64,000 bases of DNA from Andalucia godoyi (Eukaryota; Discoba; Jakobea; Jakobida; Andaluciidae). The stretch lies in the NCBI GenBank assembly GCA_009859145.1, contig VRVR01000006.1, positions 381,464 through 445,463 of the forward strand, written 5' to 3'. Of this stretch, positions 19,501 through 28,214 are shown one piece after another; within the stretch, counting starts at the first letter, position 1, and each line of letters begins with the position of its first letter. Made by a program: the position numbers and the translations under genes. The notes beneath the pieces are model-generated. The model was given only the letters and a program-made list of their open reading frames with translations, was not told the origin of the DNA and ran no database searches.

Positions 19501-20029
19501 AAAAAAGGTCGGTTGCCGATGCTAGTCCCGCACCAGGCGAGCTAAACTCAAATTCTGGCCATTCAGACGACGGTTTCAAAATGTCCACGTGACGCATGTG
19601 GAGCATTGAGCTGTACAAGAATCCCTTGGAGAGAGGCAGAATCGAAGTGCAAAATCGCGTTCTTGACGACTCTGCGATCGCAAGCGGCGATACGCAATGG
19701 ACTGAAACTTGCAGAGTCCTGGCGTCGATTGCCAAAAACCACAAATCATGACTGGTAGCAAGCAGCACTTGAAACGGCAATGTTGCATACCCTGCATCTG
19801 GTACTTGTTGCATGCACGACCTCAAGATTGCGCTTCCGGCATCCACGGACTCCAGAGAAACAAGAGAGTATCGCGCAGACAAGTATCCGACGTGAAGCTC
19901 GGATCGTGTGGTCCATGCAAACAGAGGTTCTTGCCGAGGACTCGTCGCGGGGTCAACGCACAAATTGACACACCAAGTCACAGCAGGAGAAGAATGCACT
20001 CTCAACAACGCAGGCCGCAGAATTGTCAT
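16553..20029 (-). CDS. DDB1/CPSF160/MMS1-family beta-propeller protein
   Basis: 1158 residues from the ATG at 20029, the usual size for this family of triple beta-propellers. The best evidence is the C-terminal CPSF_A-like region: DMVFLDSARWLLHTDKLGSI, a YFNVGEACGRM block, then SGAITMSITGSIFVLLFL and DVVQRLNS. It parallels the DDB1 stretch that leads from the last propeller blade to the C-terminal helices. The DGDL helix motif of DDB1 and CPSF160 is not seen and the extreme C-terminus is different, so I do not choose between CPSF160 (mRNA 3'-end processing), SF3B3 (U2 snRNP), DDB1 and Mms1 (cullin-4 adaptors). N-terminal blades are poorly conserved. The stop codon faces the STIL-like gene 128 bp away. 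Confidence 0.6.
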   Translation of the reverse strand: MTILRPALLRVHSSPAVTWCVNLCVDPATSPRQEPLFAWTTRSELHVGYLSARYSLVSLESVDAGSAILRSCMQQVPDAGYATLPFQVLLATSHDLWFLAIDARTLQVSVHCVSPLAIAESSRTRFCTSILPLSKGFLYSSMLHMRHVDILKPSSEWPEFEFSSPGAGLASATDLFSPSRCIHTMQRIPNVELYASEGSDCVCAVTTLIGPHIGIPVVSLDVMMYLPADSSLMPFSSVPFPSVRKEDNATFPRFLFPLRSISNYLLSFSSTVLYLVCIQDPCVIQAALHLDCGVLEECFPFECYLDAPLSYTSYAPTENAIVESFVLLYADGKIVEVTVGTVPGNSVPQLQPRRRIDLNCKNFSFGCRVSAMTDTMMVFDRFSNSVALSSLNPSVHPVASITTFSIVSESGSCPPVVDFAVSGEAILRQNASPKYLSIVPGAERLTSLSKAFCALELSRSLPEFQLCSGVFCSAASEGDVFILVSFVSDSVLLRLSGDVMSDTGNVLIRKEVASISFCAMKTYCVQVFRSGFSVAFFSGQRFEFDDLNYAFQHSCVLGNSVLLSCAKHPRQLFYCSLPSVPSSTVFFSLAACLETDAEISCMHSYLSKKHGRNFGVVCTYSGRVLLLEFSRVSANVQVIAEGVCPVPVADTERDDALISFIPHSAQLFDGAESVHVLVGLRNGAVVELSLDQSSTHLSVVHTSVLGSDPVSLFVADYTTGRCFAYCGAFWIGHLFDDRVFFSSLLIPSLGSSPSLLPFSGYCGHSADTVLSLVNESGELLLLSVDQSLHLTKEESDICFDGMLRRLLPFPGGAMILSSYNDASNSTVFYLRTDPSASWQRLETCEGRLLAFSDPPVRIGDSACFVFSFLLQVETNDFKLKTRSINLGDGIVRPLVQYDSVVRVDGFCCVSLGEEAFILFSTDDGIFGMSVASSGSDDGGGNNMGDGGSSKFRVSPPTIEVELMRSSGSTVAISSRFAGTSVLQLAKSSLPGIPIQAKTVANFKRMSVPLDMVFLDSARWLLHTDKLGSIRASPIAGDAESEYFNVGEACGRMRKIDIDCLGTLRSGAITMSITGSIFVLLFLNDDEMDVVQRLNSSARDPAKQYIPPLSRPSADLSALRFRRSRAVLAQMAAENEKYVTVSKTLQQLFCTLTGEQPFS

Positions 20030-20432
20030 AGCTCACTGCTATCCACACCCTCCAAAAATATCAAAAAACAATAATATTATAATAATGAATATATTTGAAA
20101 TCCAAAAAGATAAGTGATTTTTTTAAAAATTAATAATGAACAAAGAAAAAACAAAAAACCAACAAAAATAAAAGACACGAGAAAAGCACGGACTCGAGCA
20201 GCCTCAAAGATGCGCTTCCCGCCATTTTTCTCTCTCTCTCTACTCCCCACAGCCTCCTCCCATTTCATTCATTTCATTTATTATTTTCAGGACTTGCTTT
20301 TGACACTTGCCCTATGTGTAATATTGTTTTTATATTTGGTTATGATATATGTAATTTTTCTTCTTCTTCCTCCTTTTGAAAAGACTCATTCATTTATTTT
20401 CGGTGTTGTTGTGCGAACTGCAAGAGACAAAG

Positions 20433-21542
20433 ATGGATGCGTTTCAAGCTGCTAATGCGCGACTAGCCAGCAGTTGCGCAACGTTCCAAAAGGCGGCCGA
20501 GTCGTTGCATTTTTCAGCGGTCGAGAGCAGCCATGTGCTGAAACGAATTCCAGTGCAGCACAAGCGTTCGTTGATCCCGGAATCTACGCTTGCCGGGATC
20601 CGAGAGAGCATATCGTCGAGTGCAAAGACCAAGTTCATGCTGATTCACGAGCGCGTGTCACAGGGACTGGTGGAGTTGCAATCGGAAATTGAGACGTTGG
20701 AGCGCAAACGGAGAAGGATGAGCGATGATGTGCGGGTGGAAGTTACTCGATTTGTGGAAGACAGGAACGCATCTCTTGCGTCGCAAATTCATGCATCCAT
20801 GGAACGGCAGCGCGATTTGCGAAGTGCGCTCAACGAGCTTGAAGCAGAACTGCATCATTTGAGGCAGTTTATTCTTCCGGACTGGAGACAAAAGCTGGAA
20901 GAAGCTCCTGGCCCCGTTCAGCAACGCAAGGCCGCGCTCGATGGCCGAAGAAATCAAGTCAACCAACTCAAAGAACGATCCGTCGCCTTGGATCACGATG
21001 TGGCTGCAATCCAAAAGGAGATTGAAGATCGCAAAGCGGCACTGCGGCAGAAAGTCGAAGTCCGCAAGCAAGTTGTCTTGTCGACGCAGCAAAAGCTCGA
21101 CTCTTCTCGACAACAGGCAGACATTCTGCGTCATGATTTGGAATCCAGACTTCCGGCTTCCGACGACGCGATGGTACAGATCGTTGAGCAGGGATTGAAG
21201 CAGGAAATTGCCAATGCGGAAGCCAAGTTGCAGAGATGGTCGTCCAACGCAAGTGAAATGGGAAACTCTCCACAAGGGCTTTCCGCACTCGTTCGCCTCT
21301 TAGCGCCATCTCCTGCAATTTCTCCGGCTCTGAGTCGCCTGTTTGATTCGCTGATTCAATCGGAAGACGGGCGGGTGTCGCTTGAGACCATGGCAGCCCA
21401 GACGGGATTCACCCAGGCTGCATTTCAAGACGCCCTCGATGTGCTGCAGAAATGGGGAATCGTGGGTTCACGGGGGACCACTGTCTTTCTTTCGGACTCG
21501 TTTTCCAAGACCCTAGAAGCAGCATCTCCTTCGCCGCAGTGA
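20433..21542 (+). CDS. Coiled-coil protein with possible C-terminal winged helix
   Basis: 369 residues from the ATG at 20433; an in-frame extension upstream is AT-rich and hydrophobic and unlikely to be translated. Residues about 85-280 are long heptad-rich alpha helix (LVELQSEIETLERKRRRMSD, KAALDGRRNQVNQLKERS). The last 75 residues form a compact region, SRLFDSLIQSEDGRVSLETM followed by QDALDVLQKWGIVGSRGTTV, that has the helix-turn-helix and wing rhythm of a winged-helix domain. I do not recognise the family. The layout is reminiscent of kinetochore or cohesion-type adaptors, which is speculation. A convergent ornithine decarboxylase gene follows. Confidence 0.6.
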   Translation: MDAFQAANARLASSCATFQKAAESLHFSAVESSHVLKRIPVQHKRSLIPESTLAGIRESISSSAKTKFMLIHERVSQGLVELQSEIETLERKRRRMSDDVRVEVTRFVEDRNASLASQIHASMERQRDLRSALNELEAELHHLRQFILPDWRQKLEEAPGPVQQRKAALDGRRNQVNQLKERSVALDHDVAAIQKEIEDRKAALRQKVEVRKQVVLSTQQKLDSSRQQADILRHDLESRLPASDDAMVQIVEQGLKQEIANAEAKLQRWSSNASEMGNSPQGLSALVRLLAPSPAISPALSRLFDSLIQSEDGRVSLETMAAQTGFTQAAFQDALDVLQKWGIVGSRGTTVFLSDSFSKTLEAASPSPQ

Positions 21543-21736
21543 GGTGGTGTCCACTATGTAAAAAACCACGAAAATTTGAAACGAAAAAAAGGCGAGAAAA
21601 GAGAACGCTCATTCAGTACAGCACAACAAGACGAAACGAAAAGGATAGTAACGACCAACACAGAAAAAAAAAAAAAAGAAAAGAAAAGAAATCATTAAAA
21701 AAATTACAAAAATAATAATAAAGGAAATCAATGCAT

Positions 21737-23185
21737 TTACCAAACATAACGCATTTCTGCTGTCGGGAAAGCGTTGAACGTGGAGGCGGCTGCAGACGTG
21801 TACGCACCCATGCGCTTCCAGATCATGAAGTCGCCAACATGGACTTCCGGCAACATTCCCATTTCGAGAACACAGTCCATGGAATCGCAGGTGGGTCCGA
21901 AGATCTTGGTCTTGTACATCCTTTCTGCATCCTTGACGCTGCGGAACATTTCCGGGAGTGGCTGAAGGTGGTCAAAGATGATGCAGTTGAACGATCCATA
22001 TACCCCATCATTGATGTAAATGCATCGCAGCTGTTCGTCGTCGTTGTCCTGTTCGGAGACCTCGGATTCGAGCGTGTTCTCGTTCTCGTCATGGCCGCAG
22101 TGTCTGCGCTGTGCACCACGAGGAGGCCGAATCGTGCGAACGGCATGCACCTTGGTCACCAAAGTTGCACACGAGGCAGCAATGTACCGACCGGGTTCTG
22201 CAATGATGCGGACATTCATTTCTTCGGGAAAGTGCGTGTCCAACGCGTCTCTCACGGCCTTTGCGATCTGCGAAAACGACACAGATCCTTCCTCGTCATA
22301 GCCAGGATACCCGCCACCGAGATCCAGCAGCGAAAACGAGATGCCAAACGAGTGGGCTACGTTGAAGATCGACTTTGCCGTCGCAACTGCATCGGCAAAC
22401 GCACTGGCCGACTTGCATCCTGAACCGACGTGGAAGGAGACTCCGATGACGTCTACTCCGAGTTCGATGGCCTTCTTGATCAGTGCAGGGCATTCGTGGA
22501 TCTTGGCACCAAACTTCTTGTTGAACTGGCAGACAGATTGGGAATCGTCGACTGCAATGCGCAATACGCACTGCGCTTCGGGGTGGTGGGAGGCGATCTT
22601 GATGAGTTCCTGCTCATTATCGAACGTCATCATGCGGATGTTGTTCGCGTGCGCATACCGGATATGGGAGACTTGCTTGCAAGGGTTTGCGTAGATGATC
22701 TTGTGGACAGGCGTTCCAACCTCTCTCGCAAGGCTGATTTCGTTGGACGATGCGCAGTCGAAAGACCAGCCGAGCGCGGCAAGCGTGCCCACAATGACTG
22801 GGTTCGGATTGCATTTCATTGCATAGAATGGCTCAACACGGGGCAAGAGATCATGCCACTGCTTGACCTGCGACACGATCTGAGAGATCGAGAACACGTA
22901 GAACGGCATTTCAGGATCCTCTTCCAGAATGCGGCTGCTGATCAGCGACTCGGAAGAAACCGTGCAATCGATTGACGGGAGCAGGTGGGACTGTGCGGCA
23001 AGGGCAGCCGACGACACGAGGTGGTGCTTCAGTTTATGCTCATGGTCAGAATGGAGAAGTGGGCTCGGGAGCGAGTGGTGATGGTGATGGTGATGGTGAT
23101 GGTGATGCTCAGTCAACACGGTCGAAGAAGAAGTCGAAGTATGGGTGCTGGTGACAGCGGATGACTCGGAGACGCAAATGAGCAT
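21737..23185 (-). CDS. ODC1: Ornithine decarboxylase
   Basis: 482 residues from the ATG at 23185. The core is a standard eukaryotic ODC. The pyridoxal-phosphate lysine is in FYAMKCNPNP (about K123), with substrate and cofactor motifs in FHVGSGC, LDLGGGYPG and EPGRYIAASCATL, and the active-site cysteine in GPTCDSMD. YINDGVYGSFNC and the C-terminal FNAFPTAEMRYVW are also conserved. It converts ornithine to putrescine, the first step of polyamine synthesis, as a homodimer in the cytosol. The N-terminal extension of about 90 residues is unusual: Ser/Thr-rich, then 11 consecutive histidines encoded by a GGTGAT-type repeat (23080-23107). An insertion rich in Asp/Glu interrupts the C-terminal domain. 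No clear PEST tail for antizyme control is seen. Confidence 0.93.
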   Translation of the reverse strand: MLICVSESSAVTSTHTSTSSSTVLTEHHHHHHHHHHHSLPSPLLHSDHEHKLKHHLVSSAALAAQSHLLPSIDCTVSSESLISSRILEEDPEMPFYVFSISQIVSQVKQWHDLLPRVEPFYAMKCNPNPVIVGTLAALGWSFDCASSNEISLAREVGTPVHKIIYANPCKQVSHIRYAHANNIRMMTFDNEQELIKIASHHPEAQCVLRIAVDDSQSVCQFNKKFGAKIHECPALIKKAIELGVDVIGVSFHVGSGCKSASAFADAVATAKSIFNVAHSFGISFSLLDLGGGYPGYDEEGSVSFSQIAKAVRDALDTHFPEEMNVRIIAEPGRYIAASCATLVTKVHAVRTIRPPRGAQRRHCGHDENENTLESEVSEQDNDDEQLRCIYINDGVYGSFNCIIFDHLQPLPEMFRSVKDAERMYKTKIFGPTCDSMDCVLEMGMLPEVHVGDFMIWKRMGAYTSAAASTFNAFPTAEMRYVW

Positions 23186-24607
23186 TGGGTGTCTAAGAGA
23201 CCCTAACCAACTATGAACCCAGAATTTCTAAGAAAAAGGAAAATAGAAGAAGAAGAAGAAAGAAGAAGAGAGAGAAGGGAGAGCAGCAGAAAAAGAAAAG
23301 AAAGAGAGAAAGGAGAGAAAACGTAATGCTCAGTGGAAAAAAAAAAAAGTGGTTGTATTATTCCATTGATCCAGTCACGGATTCGCGGATTGCGGAGAAT
23401 TTCTCTGATGCCATTCTTTCTTATCGCCCTGCGGTGTGTAACCCCTTCTGACGTTGACACACCCGGGAGAGTGGCGGGCGGGTTGCCGATTGTCGACCTG
23501 TGGGAAAACACTTCCCGATAATTGTTTTCCTCAAAATGCCTCCTTCACCTAACAGGCAACTCTCATTCATAAAATAAAATAAAATAACGTTTCCTTTTTT
23601 CTTTTATATATATATATATATATATTTATGATCTGAGATATTTTATAATATAAAGAGGAACCACATGACATGCAATATTCGGAACCCCGTTTAATTAATT
23701 ACAAAAAATGCGTCTCGAAGCGAGCGCGGTTAAAGCCAAAACACTTTGATATCTCTCTTCCATGACGCTCAGAAGATGATGGGGGCTTCCTCTGGCAAGA
23801 TCGAGTAAATCGCGGACGTCTCTATTCCATCGAATCCATCCGAGAGTATCTCGCAAGTCGCTCCGTCACAACTGCCACGGAAAAAAAGAATGCAAAGAGA
23901 AGACGATCTGTTGCGCGAGAGTCTCCAGCGATCATCAACGGCCCGATCTCGAAACGACAAGTTCAAGACCCTTCAAAACGGCAATATCGCGTCCGGGATC
24001 AACGTCAACCACTCCGCTTTTAAAGGCGATGGCGTAGCGGAAACATCGAAGAAGCTGTGGTTGCCCACAAAGACCGTGTCGCTCGATTCGGTTTCGATCT
24101 CCTCAGCTTGGATTTTCCCAGACGTTTGCTGTTCGACTCCGATCATTCACACGACACGACGAGCAGTGTTGACCTGTTGTGGTCCAGGACGAAGCAACTG
24201 AAGAGTACACACACTGTGGAGTTCGAAATGGATCGCGATTGGCTTTGGTTCTCGAAATGTATGTTTGAAGCATTATTCAATCATATTTTGAGCGCTTTTT
24301 TTGCTTTTTTAAGCGAAGTGCGCGATGGCTGCCTCGGCGCTTCTCGTGTAGGGAGTTGTACGCATAAATCTCATGAAAGCGACGCGAGTGTTTGCCAGTA
24401 CTGATCAGCATTGATGGGCATTGGAACGAGGCGTGGACACAAAACTGGAAACTACAGTGCGTACTTTCCCCCCCTCTTTCCTTCCATGGTTGCAAGCCCA
24501 AACGCCCCCAACCGGGTCGTCCGCAAACGAGGACGACAAGTTTGAATAAAACAGTAATTGTGTGCACAGTGCGTACAGAGAAGCTGCCCGACCACGAAAT
24601 CTCGACA
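23186..24607. other. 1.4-kb gap with (TA)n tract and a possible small spliced gene
   Basis: 23221-23340 is purine-rich, and 23606-23630 is a TA microsatellite inside a strongly AT-rich stretch. Between 24200 and 23769 the minus strand has protein-like pieces in different frames: an ATG near 24150 that starts MIGVEQQTSGK, a later piece YAIAFKSGVVDVDPGRDIAV, and a terminal piece ending ILPEEAPIIF then TGA at 23769. An ACAG acceptor-like site precedes the second piece. A small intron-containing gene is possible but no family is recognised and exon borders are not resolved. The last 200 bp would be the HAAO 5' region. Confidence 0.3.
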
Positions 24608-25129
24608 ATGTCAAATTTGCTTCCACCTCTGAATCTGTTCAAATGGATTGAGGAGCATCGAGCGGAACTGAAGCCTCCGGTGGGAAACAAGATGATTTAC
24701 AACGAAGGGGAGTTCCGAGTTATGGTGGTTGGCGGTCCCAACTCGCGCACGGATTACCACGTTGAAGTTGGTCCCGAGTGGTTTTTCCAAATCCAAGGAG
24801 ACATTGTTGTGCGCATCATCGATCCGGACACAAAGCGTCCCCGTGATATTGCGATCAAGGAAGGCGAGATGTTTCTCCTGCCGCCGTTTGTGCCGCACTC
24901 TCCGCAACGTACAGAAGGTTCCGTGGGCCTTGTGATTGAGCGGGAGCGCAAGCGCGATGAACCGCTCGACATCATGAGATGGTACTGCGACAGATGCTTT
25001 GAAACTGTGTATGAGGCATCGCTGTATGCAGACGATCTTTCCGTGCAGCTGAAGCCCGTCATCGAACAGTATCGCTCTGATCCGTCCATGAGAACTTGCA
25101 AATCGTGTGGTCACGTGAATGAAAAGTAA
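24608..25129 (+). CDS. HAAO: 3-hydroxyanthranilate 3,4-dioxygenase
   Basis: 173 residues from the ATG at 24608, chosen because homology begins at once (PPLNLFKWIEEHRAELKPP); the longer frame upstream starts at a methionine in non-conserved sequence. The cupin core has the iron ligands in DYHVEVGPEWFFQ (His, Glu) and PPFVPHSPQR (His). The C-terminal part carries two CxxC pairs (WYCDRCFE and RTCKSCGH), forming the rubredoxin-like second iron site of the single-domain microbial and fungal-type enzymes that animals have lost. It opens the ring of 3-hydroxyanthranilate on the kynurenine route to quinolinate and NAD. The length is normal. The stop faces the next gene 50 bp away. Confidence 0.95.
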   Translation: MSNLLPPLNLFKWIEEHRAELKPPVGNKMIYNEGEFRVMVVGGPNSRTDYHVEVGPEWFFQIQGDIVVRIIDPDTKRPRDIAIKEGEMFLLPPFVPHSPQRTEGSVGLVIERERKRDEPLDIMRWYCDRCFETVYEASLYADDLSVQLKPVIEQYRSDPSMRTCKSCGHVNEK

Positions 25130-25179
25130 TAATAAAAACAAAAAACAAGCAAGGAGCGAAGGGTGCCGTGCGTATTATT

Positions 25180-26115
25180 TTACTCCACAACGTTCGGTTT
25201 GCTGGTGGTGGTGGTGGTGGCGGTGGTTCGCAACAACCGTTCTTGTTCCATTGCAGAAATGTGTTCCATCATCATGGCCATCATGTGCAATGCCGCTGCG
25301 CTTGCCCGGGGCGCGCCGTCCTTGTCCTTGTCCGCTCCATTACCATTATCATTACCAGTACCGTTGCCAGTGCTACCTCGACTGCGATGTCCGAGATCTG
25401 CATCGCGGCGATCTTTTTCAAAGGTCTTTGACCGTTGACTGTGCGCATGATGATCGTCTCTCCTCCATCCGGACGACGAGTATCCTCGATCATCATCCCT
25501 ATCCCTGTCCCTGTCCCTGTCCCTGTCTCGCTTTCGATCGAAGTGCGCAGACGGCACCACCGCTGCTGTTGGAATGGTTGTAGGCGTCGACGAGCCGCCA
25601 CCCGAGTTCACCGCCATCGACTGCGGAGTCGTTGCAGCAGATAACGATGATGAAGGTAATGAAGAAAAAGAAGAAGAAGAAGCAGCAGCCCATGAAATAT
25701 CGTAAACACGGGAATCAAAGCTGATGGACTTTGCAGTACACGCCTTCAGAGCCTGATCTGGATTCGCGAACTGAACATCAAAAGGCTGGTCAAGAAACGA
25801 CGACCATGCACACGGTCCGAATTGGCTCTGCAGCAACTGCAAAATCGCATCTTTCTTGTCACTCGACACACTCGGACTGATCGTAACAATGCGCCGCGCT
25901 CTGGACCTTCCATCTCGATCTCGCTCCCTGTCCCTCTCTCTGTCTGCATCACGGTGGTCCGATCGGCCTCGACTGAAATAATCTCTATCACGATCCCTAT
26001 CACGATCCCTATCACGATCCCTATCACGATCCCTATCACGATCCCTATCACGATCTCGATGTCGATCCCAACTGCCTTCTCGTTCCTTGTCTTTTTCACG
26101 GTCACGCGAGTCCAT
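25180..26115 (-). CDS. Arg/Asp-repeat protein with RRM-like segment
   Basis: 311 residues from the ATG at 26115. Residues 15-50 are almost pure alternating Arg-Asp, encoded by a 12-bp tandem repeat, and a second RD run lies near residue 200. Between them, ARRIVTISPSVSSDKKDAIL leads to FDVQFANPDQALKACTA, which resembles a degenerate RNA-recognition motif. The tail is Ser/Thr- and His-rich, with an AAALHMMAMMMEHISAMEQE helix. Alternating Arg-Asp/Glu tracts are typical of splicing and nuclear-speckle proteins (U1-70K, RED types), so a nuclear RNA-related role is likely, but this is inference. No ortholog is recognised. The RRM RNP motifs are not clear. Confidence 0.6.
   Translation of the reverse strand: MDSRDREKDKEREGSWDRHRDRDRDRDRDRDRDRDRDRDRDRDRDYFSRGRSDHRDADRERDRERDRDGRSRARRIVTISPSVSSDKKDAILQLLQSQFGPCAWSSFLDQPFDVQFANPDQALKACTAKSISFDSRVYDISWAAASSSSFSSLPSSSLSAATTPQSMAVNSGGGSSTPTTIPTAAVVPSAHFDRKRDRDRDRDRDRDDDRGYSSSGWRRDDHHAHSQRSKTFEKDRRDADLGHRSRGSTGNGTGNDNGNGADKDKDGAPRASAAALHMMAMMMEHISAMEQERLLRTTATTTTTSKPNVVE
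25985..26056. repeat. 12-bp coding minisatellite, about six units
   Basis: The unit CTATCACGATCC is repeated in tandem with almost no divergence. On the coding (minus) strand each unit encodes Arg-Asp-Arg-Asp. The near-perfect copies point to recent expansion or homogenisation. Confidence 0.9.
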
Positions 26116-26485
26116 AGCTCACTCACTCTCTGCCACGGTCTCTAGTTCGTCTTCACTAATTTTTCTGTCCCTCTGCTTCCTCTTGCTGGGTGGACAAAGA
26201 TTCGCAAATGTCCGTGAAACCTCCGCGTGTTGCACACCGCACAGGACGATGTGGACTACGTCAGAAAAACAGGCTGTCAAGCACACACTGTTGACTGCAG
26301 CCTTTTTGGATCTTTGGGATTCTTTGCTTTCCTTTCCAGTTTTTTATTTTATTATTTACTTATTATTATTATTATTATTATTATTGATTTCCACTCGCAG
26401 AATAAGAGGGCTTGAAAAAGAACTGAGAAAACGAAGGAGGCGATTATAAAACGCGCGCCAAGCAAAACCGAAATACGACGTCACA

Positions 26486-28117
26486 ATGAGCGACGGATTA
26501 GAGAGAACTGCGCATCTTGCACCTGATATTTACACGTTGATCCAGTCGGTTCGGACTGCGGTGCTGGCGATTCCAGCCGATTCTACAATTGCACACTCTT
26601 GCGGGACTCCGGCGATGAAGTTCTCGCAGTTGCAGATCCTTGAAAACTTGAATGCCCTTGAGCAAATATCCTCGCAGCAGACGCTGCTGCTGAAAGAGGA
26701 TACCACGAAGGACGTTCCAGGCGCAGCGCTCGCGCAGCTGAACAAGACTCTGGCTATGGAGCGGCCGGTGCTTGCGCATCGGGAGAACTTACTCGAGGAT
26801 TTGACATTCTGCATCGAATCTTCTTCAAAGTACTCGTCGCTGAAAAGAAGCCGAGATGAAGCGGCGGCGGCGGCGGAACATGCAGTCCCGTGTGTTACTG
26901 CGCGGTTGTTCGATCGTATTCAGAAGATTTCCGCGGCTGCAAAAGGAATCAAGGGCTTGAATTACATGCAGATGGACGGGGAAGCTCCGCAGGAAGGAAA
27001 TGACGTGGACGTCCATGTTTACAATGACCATTCGATTTACACCATTCGCCTGCGGAACGATGGCGTCGTTCTGGCAGTCTCCGTTGATTTCTACGGTCTT
27101 GCGACCAATGAAAAGGTAGAGAACAAGATGGAGACCCGTGAGAAGGTCGGGAAATTTATGGCGGACTGCATGGAGATTGGCGATTTTGACACCGTCCGAA
27201 GAGAATGGCAAGCGACGTCTGGAATATCCATTGACCTGTTCGAGAGGATCGTGGACATGCAAAACCAGTGGAGCGAACAAAATACTTTTTTGCCGTCTGG
27301 AATTCTGTTTGCTCACCCTTCGAACTTGTATTCGTTTGTGCTCACCCCGTCTCCATCGGGAAGCGGGTACTTGTGCAGAATAGATCGCTGTGCTGTGCTT
27401 TCCACATCGAGCCCGCTGCTTCCACGACCTCTAAGGCAACGGACAAGCCCCTCGACAGAGGATGAAACCATGGTAGAAGCCATGGTCGCGCTGTTCCACG
27501 GGAAATCGCACCGCCTTTGGCTGGGCTCCTACGATCAGGAAGTCGTGAACGACCACTGGAAGTTCAAAACGATAGTTTCCACACGGGTGCATTTTGTGCG
27601 GGTCTGGGAGGTATTTGTAGAGTCCTTGGATCGCGTGTCCTTGGTGCAGTCGGAGATATGCAAGCACGCATCATATGGTCGTCTCGCGGCAATGTGTTAT
27701 CCGTACCTTTCCGGTCCCGGAACAACGTTTGCATATGCTCTTGCATCCGCAGTCAAGCAACACCGGACAGTGCAGTTGTCGTATGATTGTGAGTCTTTTT
27801 CGATTCTTGCTCAATTTTTCGTCTCTTTCCTCCACCGGTCCATTCCCCTGCAGATGACATTCGCTGTCAATGTCAATGGCCACGTGTCCATCGCTTGCAC
27901 GGTAGCATCCGTCCATCAAGCGGATAATGTTCAACCGACAACAACCACGACGCAACAGTCGCTTTCCTTGCAAGATTTCTTGTCTTTACAAATTCGAGGC
28001 TCATTAGAGGAAACTTTCAACACACCCTCACTCGATACATACCTCTCCATTCCAGGAGTGCTAATGCAAATTGAGGAACTTGTAACTCAATACTACGTGC
28101 AAACAACCTGGAGATAA
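26486..28117 (+). CDS. Unrecognised 543-residue protein
   Basis: A complete frame of 543 residues from the ATG at 26486. It has no signal peptide, no membrane segment and no recognised motif. Residues 1-120 are helical (LQILENLNALEQISSQQTLL). Residues about 165-260 alternate strands and helices around DVDVHVYNDHSIYTIRLRND, GVVLAVSVDFYG and FDTVRREWQATS. The layout, a helical start followed by strands of the form hydrophobic-V-hydrophobic-DG-V, is faintly like the N-terminal region of Mediator subunit 1, but the resemblance is too weak to name it. It stops 97 bp from the converging TMF gene. No introns are needed. An AT-rich 350-bp spacer lies upstream. Confidence 0.55.
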   Translation: MSDGLERTAHLAPDIYTLIQSVRTAVLAIPADSTIAHSCGTPAMKFSQLQILENLNALEQISSQQTLLLKEDTTKDVPGAALAQLNKTLAMERPVLAHRENLLEDLTFCIESSSKYSSLKRSRDEAAAAAEHAVPCVTARLFDRIQKISAAAKGIKGLNYMQMDGEAPQEGNDVDVHVYNDHSIYTIRLRNDGVVLAVSVDFYGLATNEKVENKMETREKVGKFMADCMEIGDFDTVRREWQATSGISIDLFERIVDMQNQWSEQNTFLPSGILFAHPSNLYSFVLTPSPSGSGYLCRIDRCAVLSTSSPLLPRPLRQRTSPSTEDETMVEAMVALFHGKSHRLWLGSYDQEVVNDHWKFKTIVSTRVHFVRVWEVFVESLDRVSLVQSEICKHASYGRLAAMCYPYLSGPGTTFAYALASAVKQHRTVQLSYDCESFSILAQFFVSFLHRSIPLQMTFAVNVNGHVSIACTVASVHQADNVQPTTTTTQQSLSLQDFLSLQIRGSLEETFNTPSLDTYLSIPGVLMQIEELVTQYYVQTTWR

Positions 28118-28214
28118 ATTAATAGTAATGATAATGAAGAAAAAACGAACAACCAAAACAAAAAAAAAAAAAAAAAAGAGAGAAAACGCAAAAATTGAAG
28201 AAAACCACTGCAGC

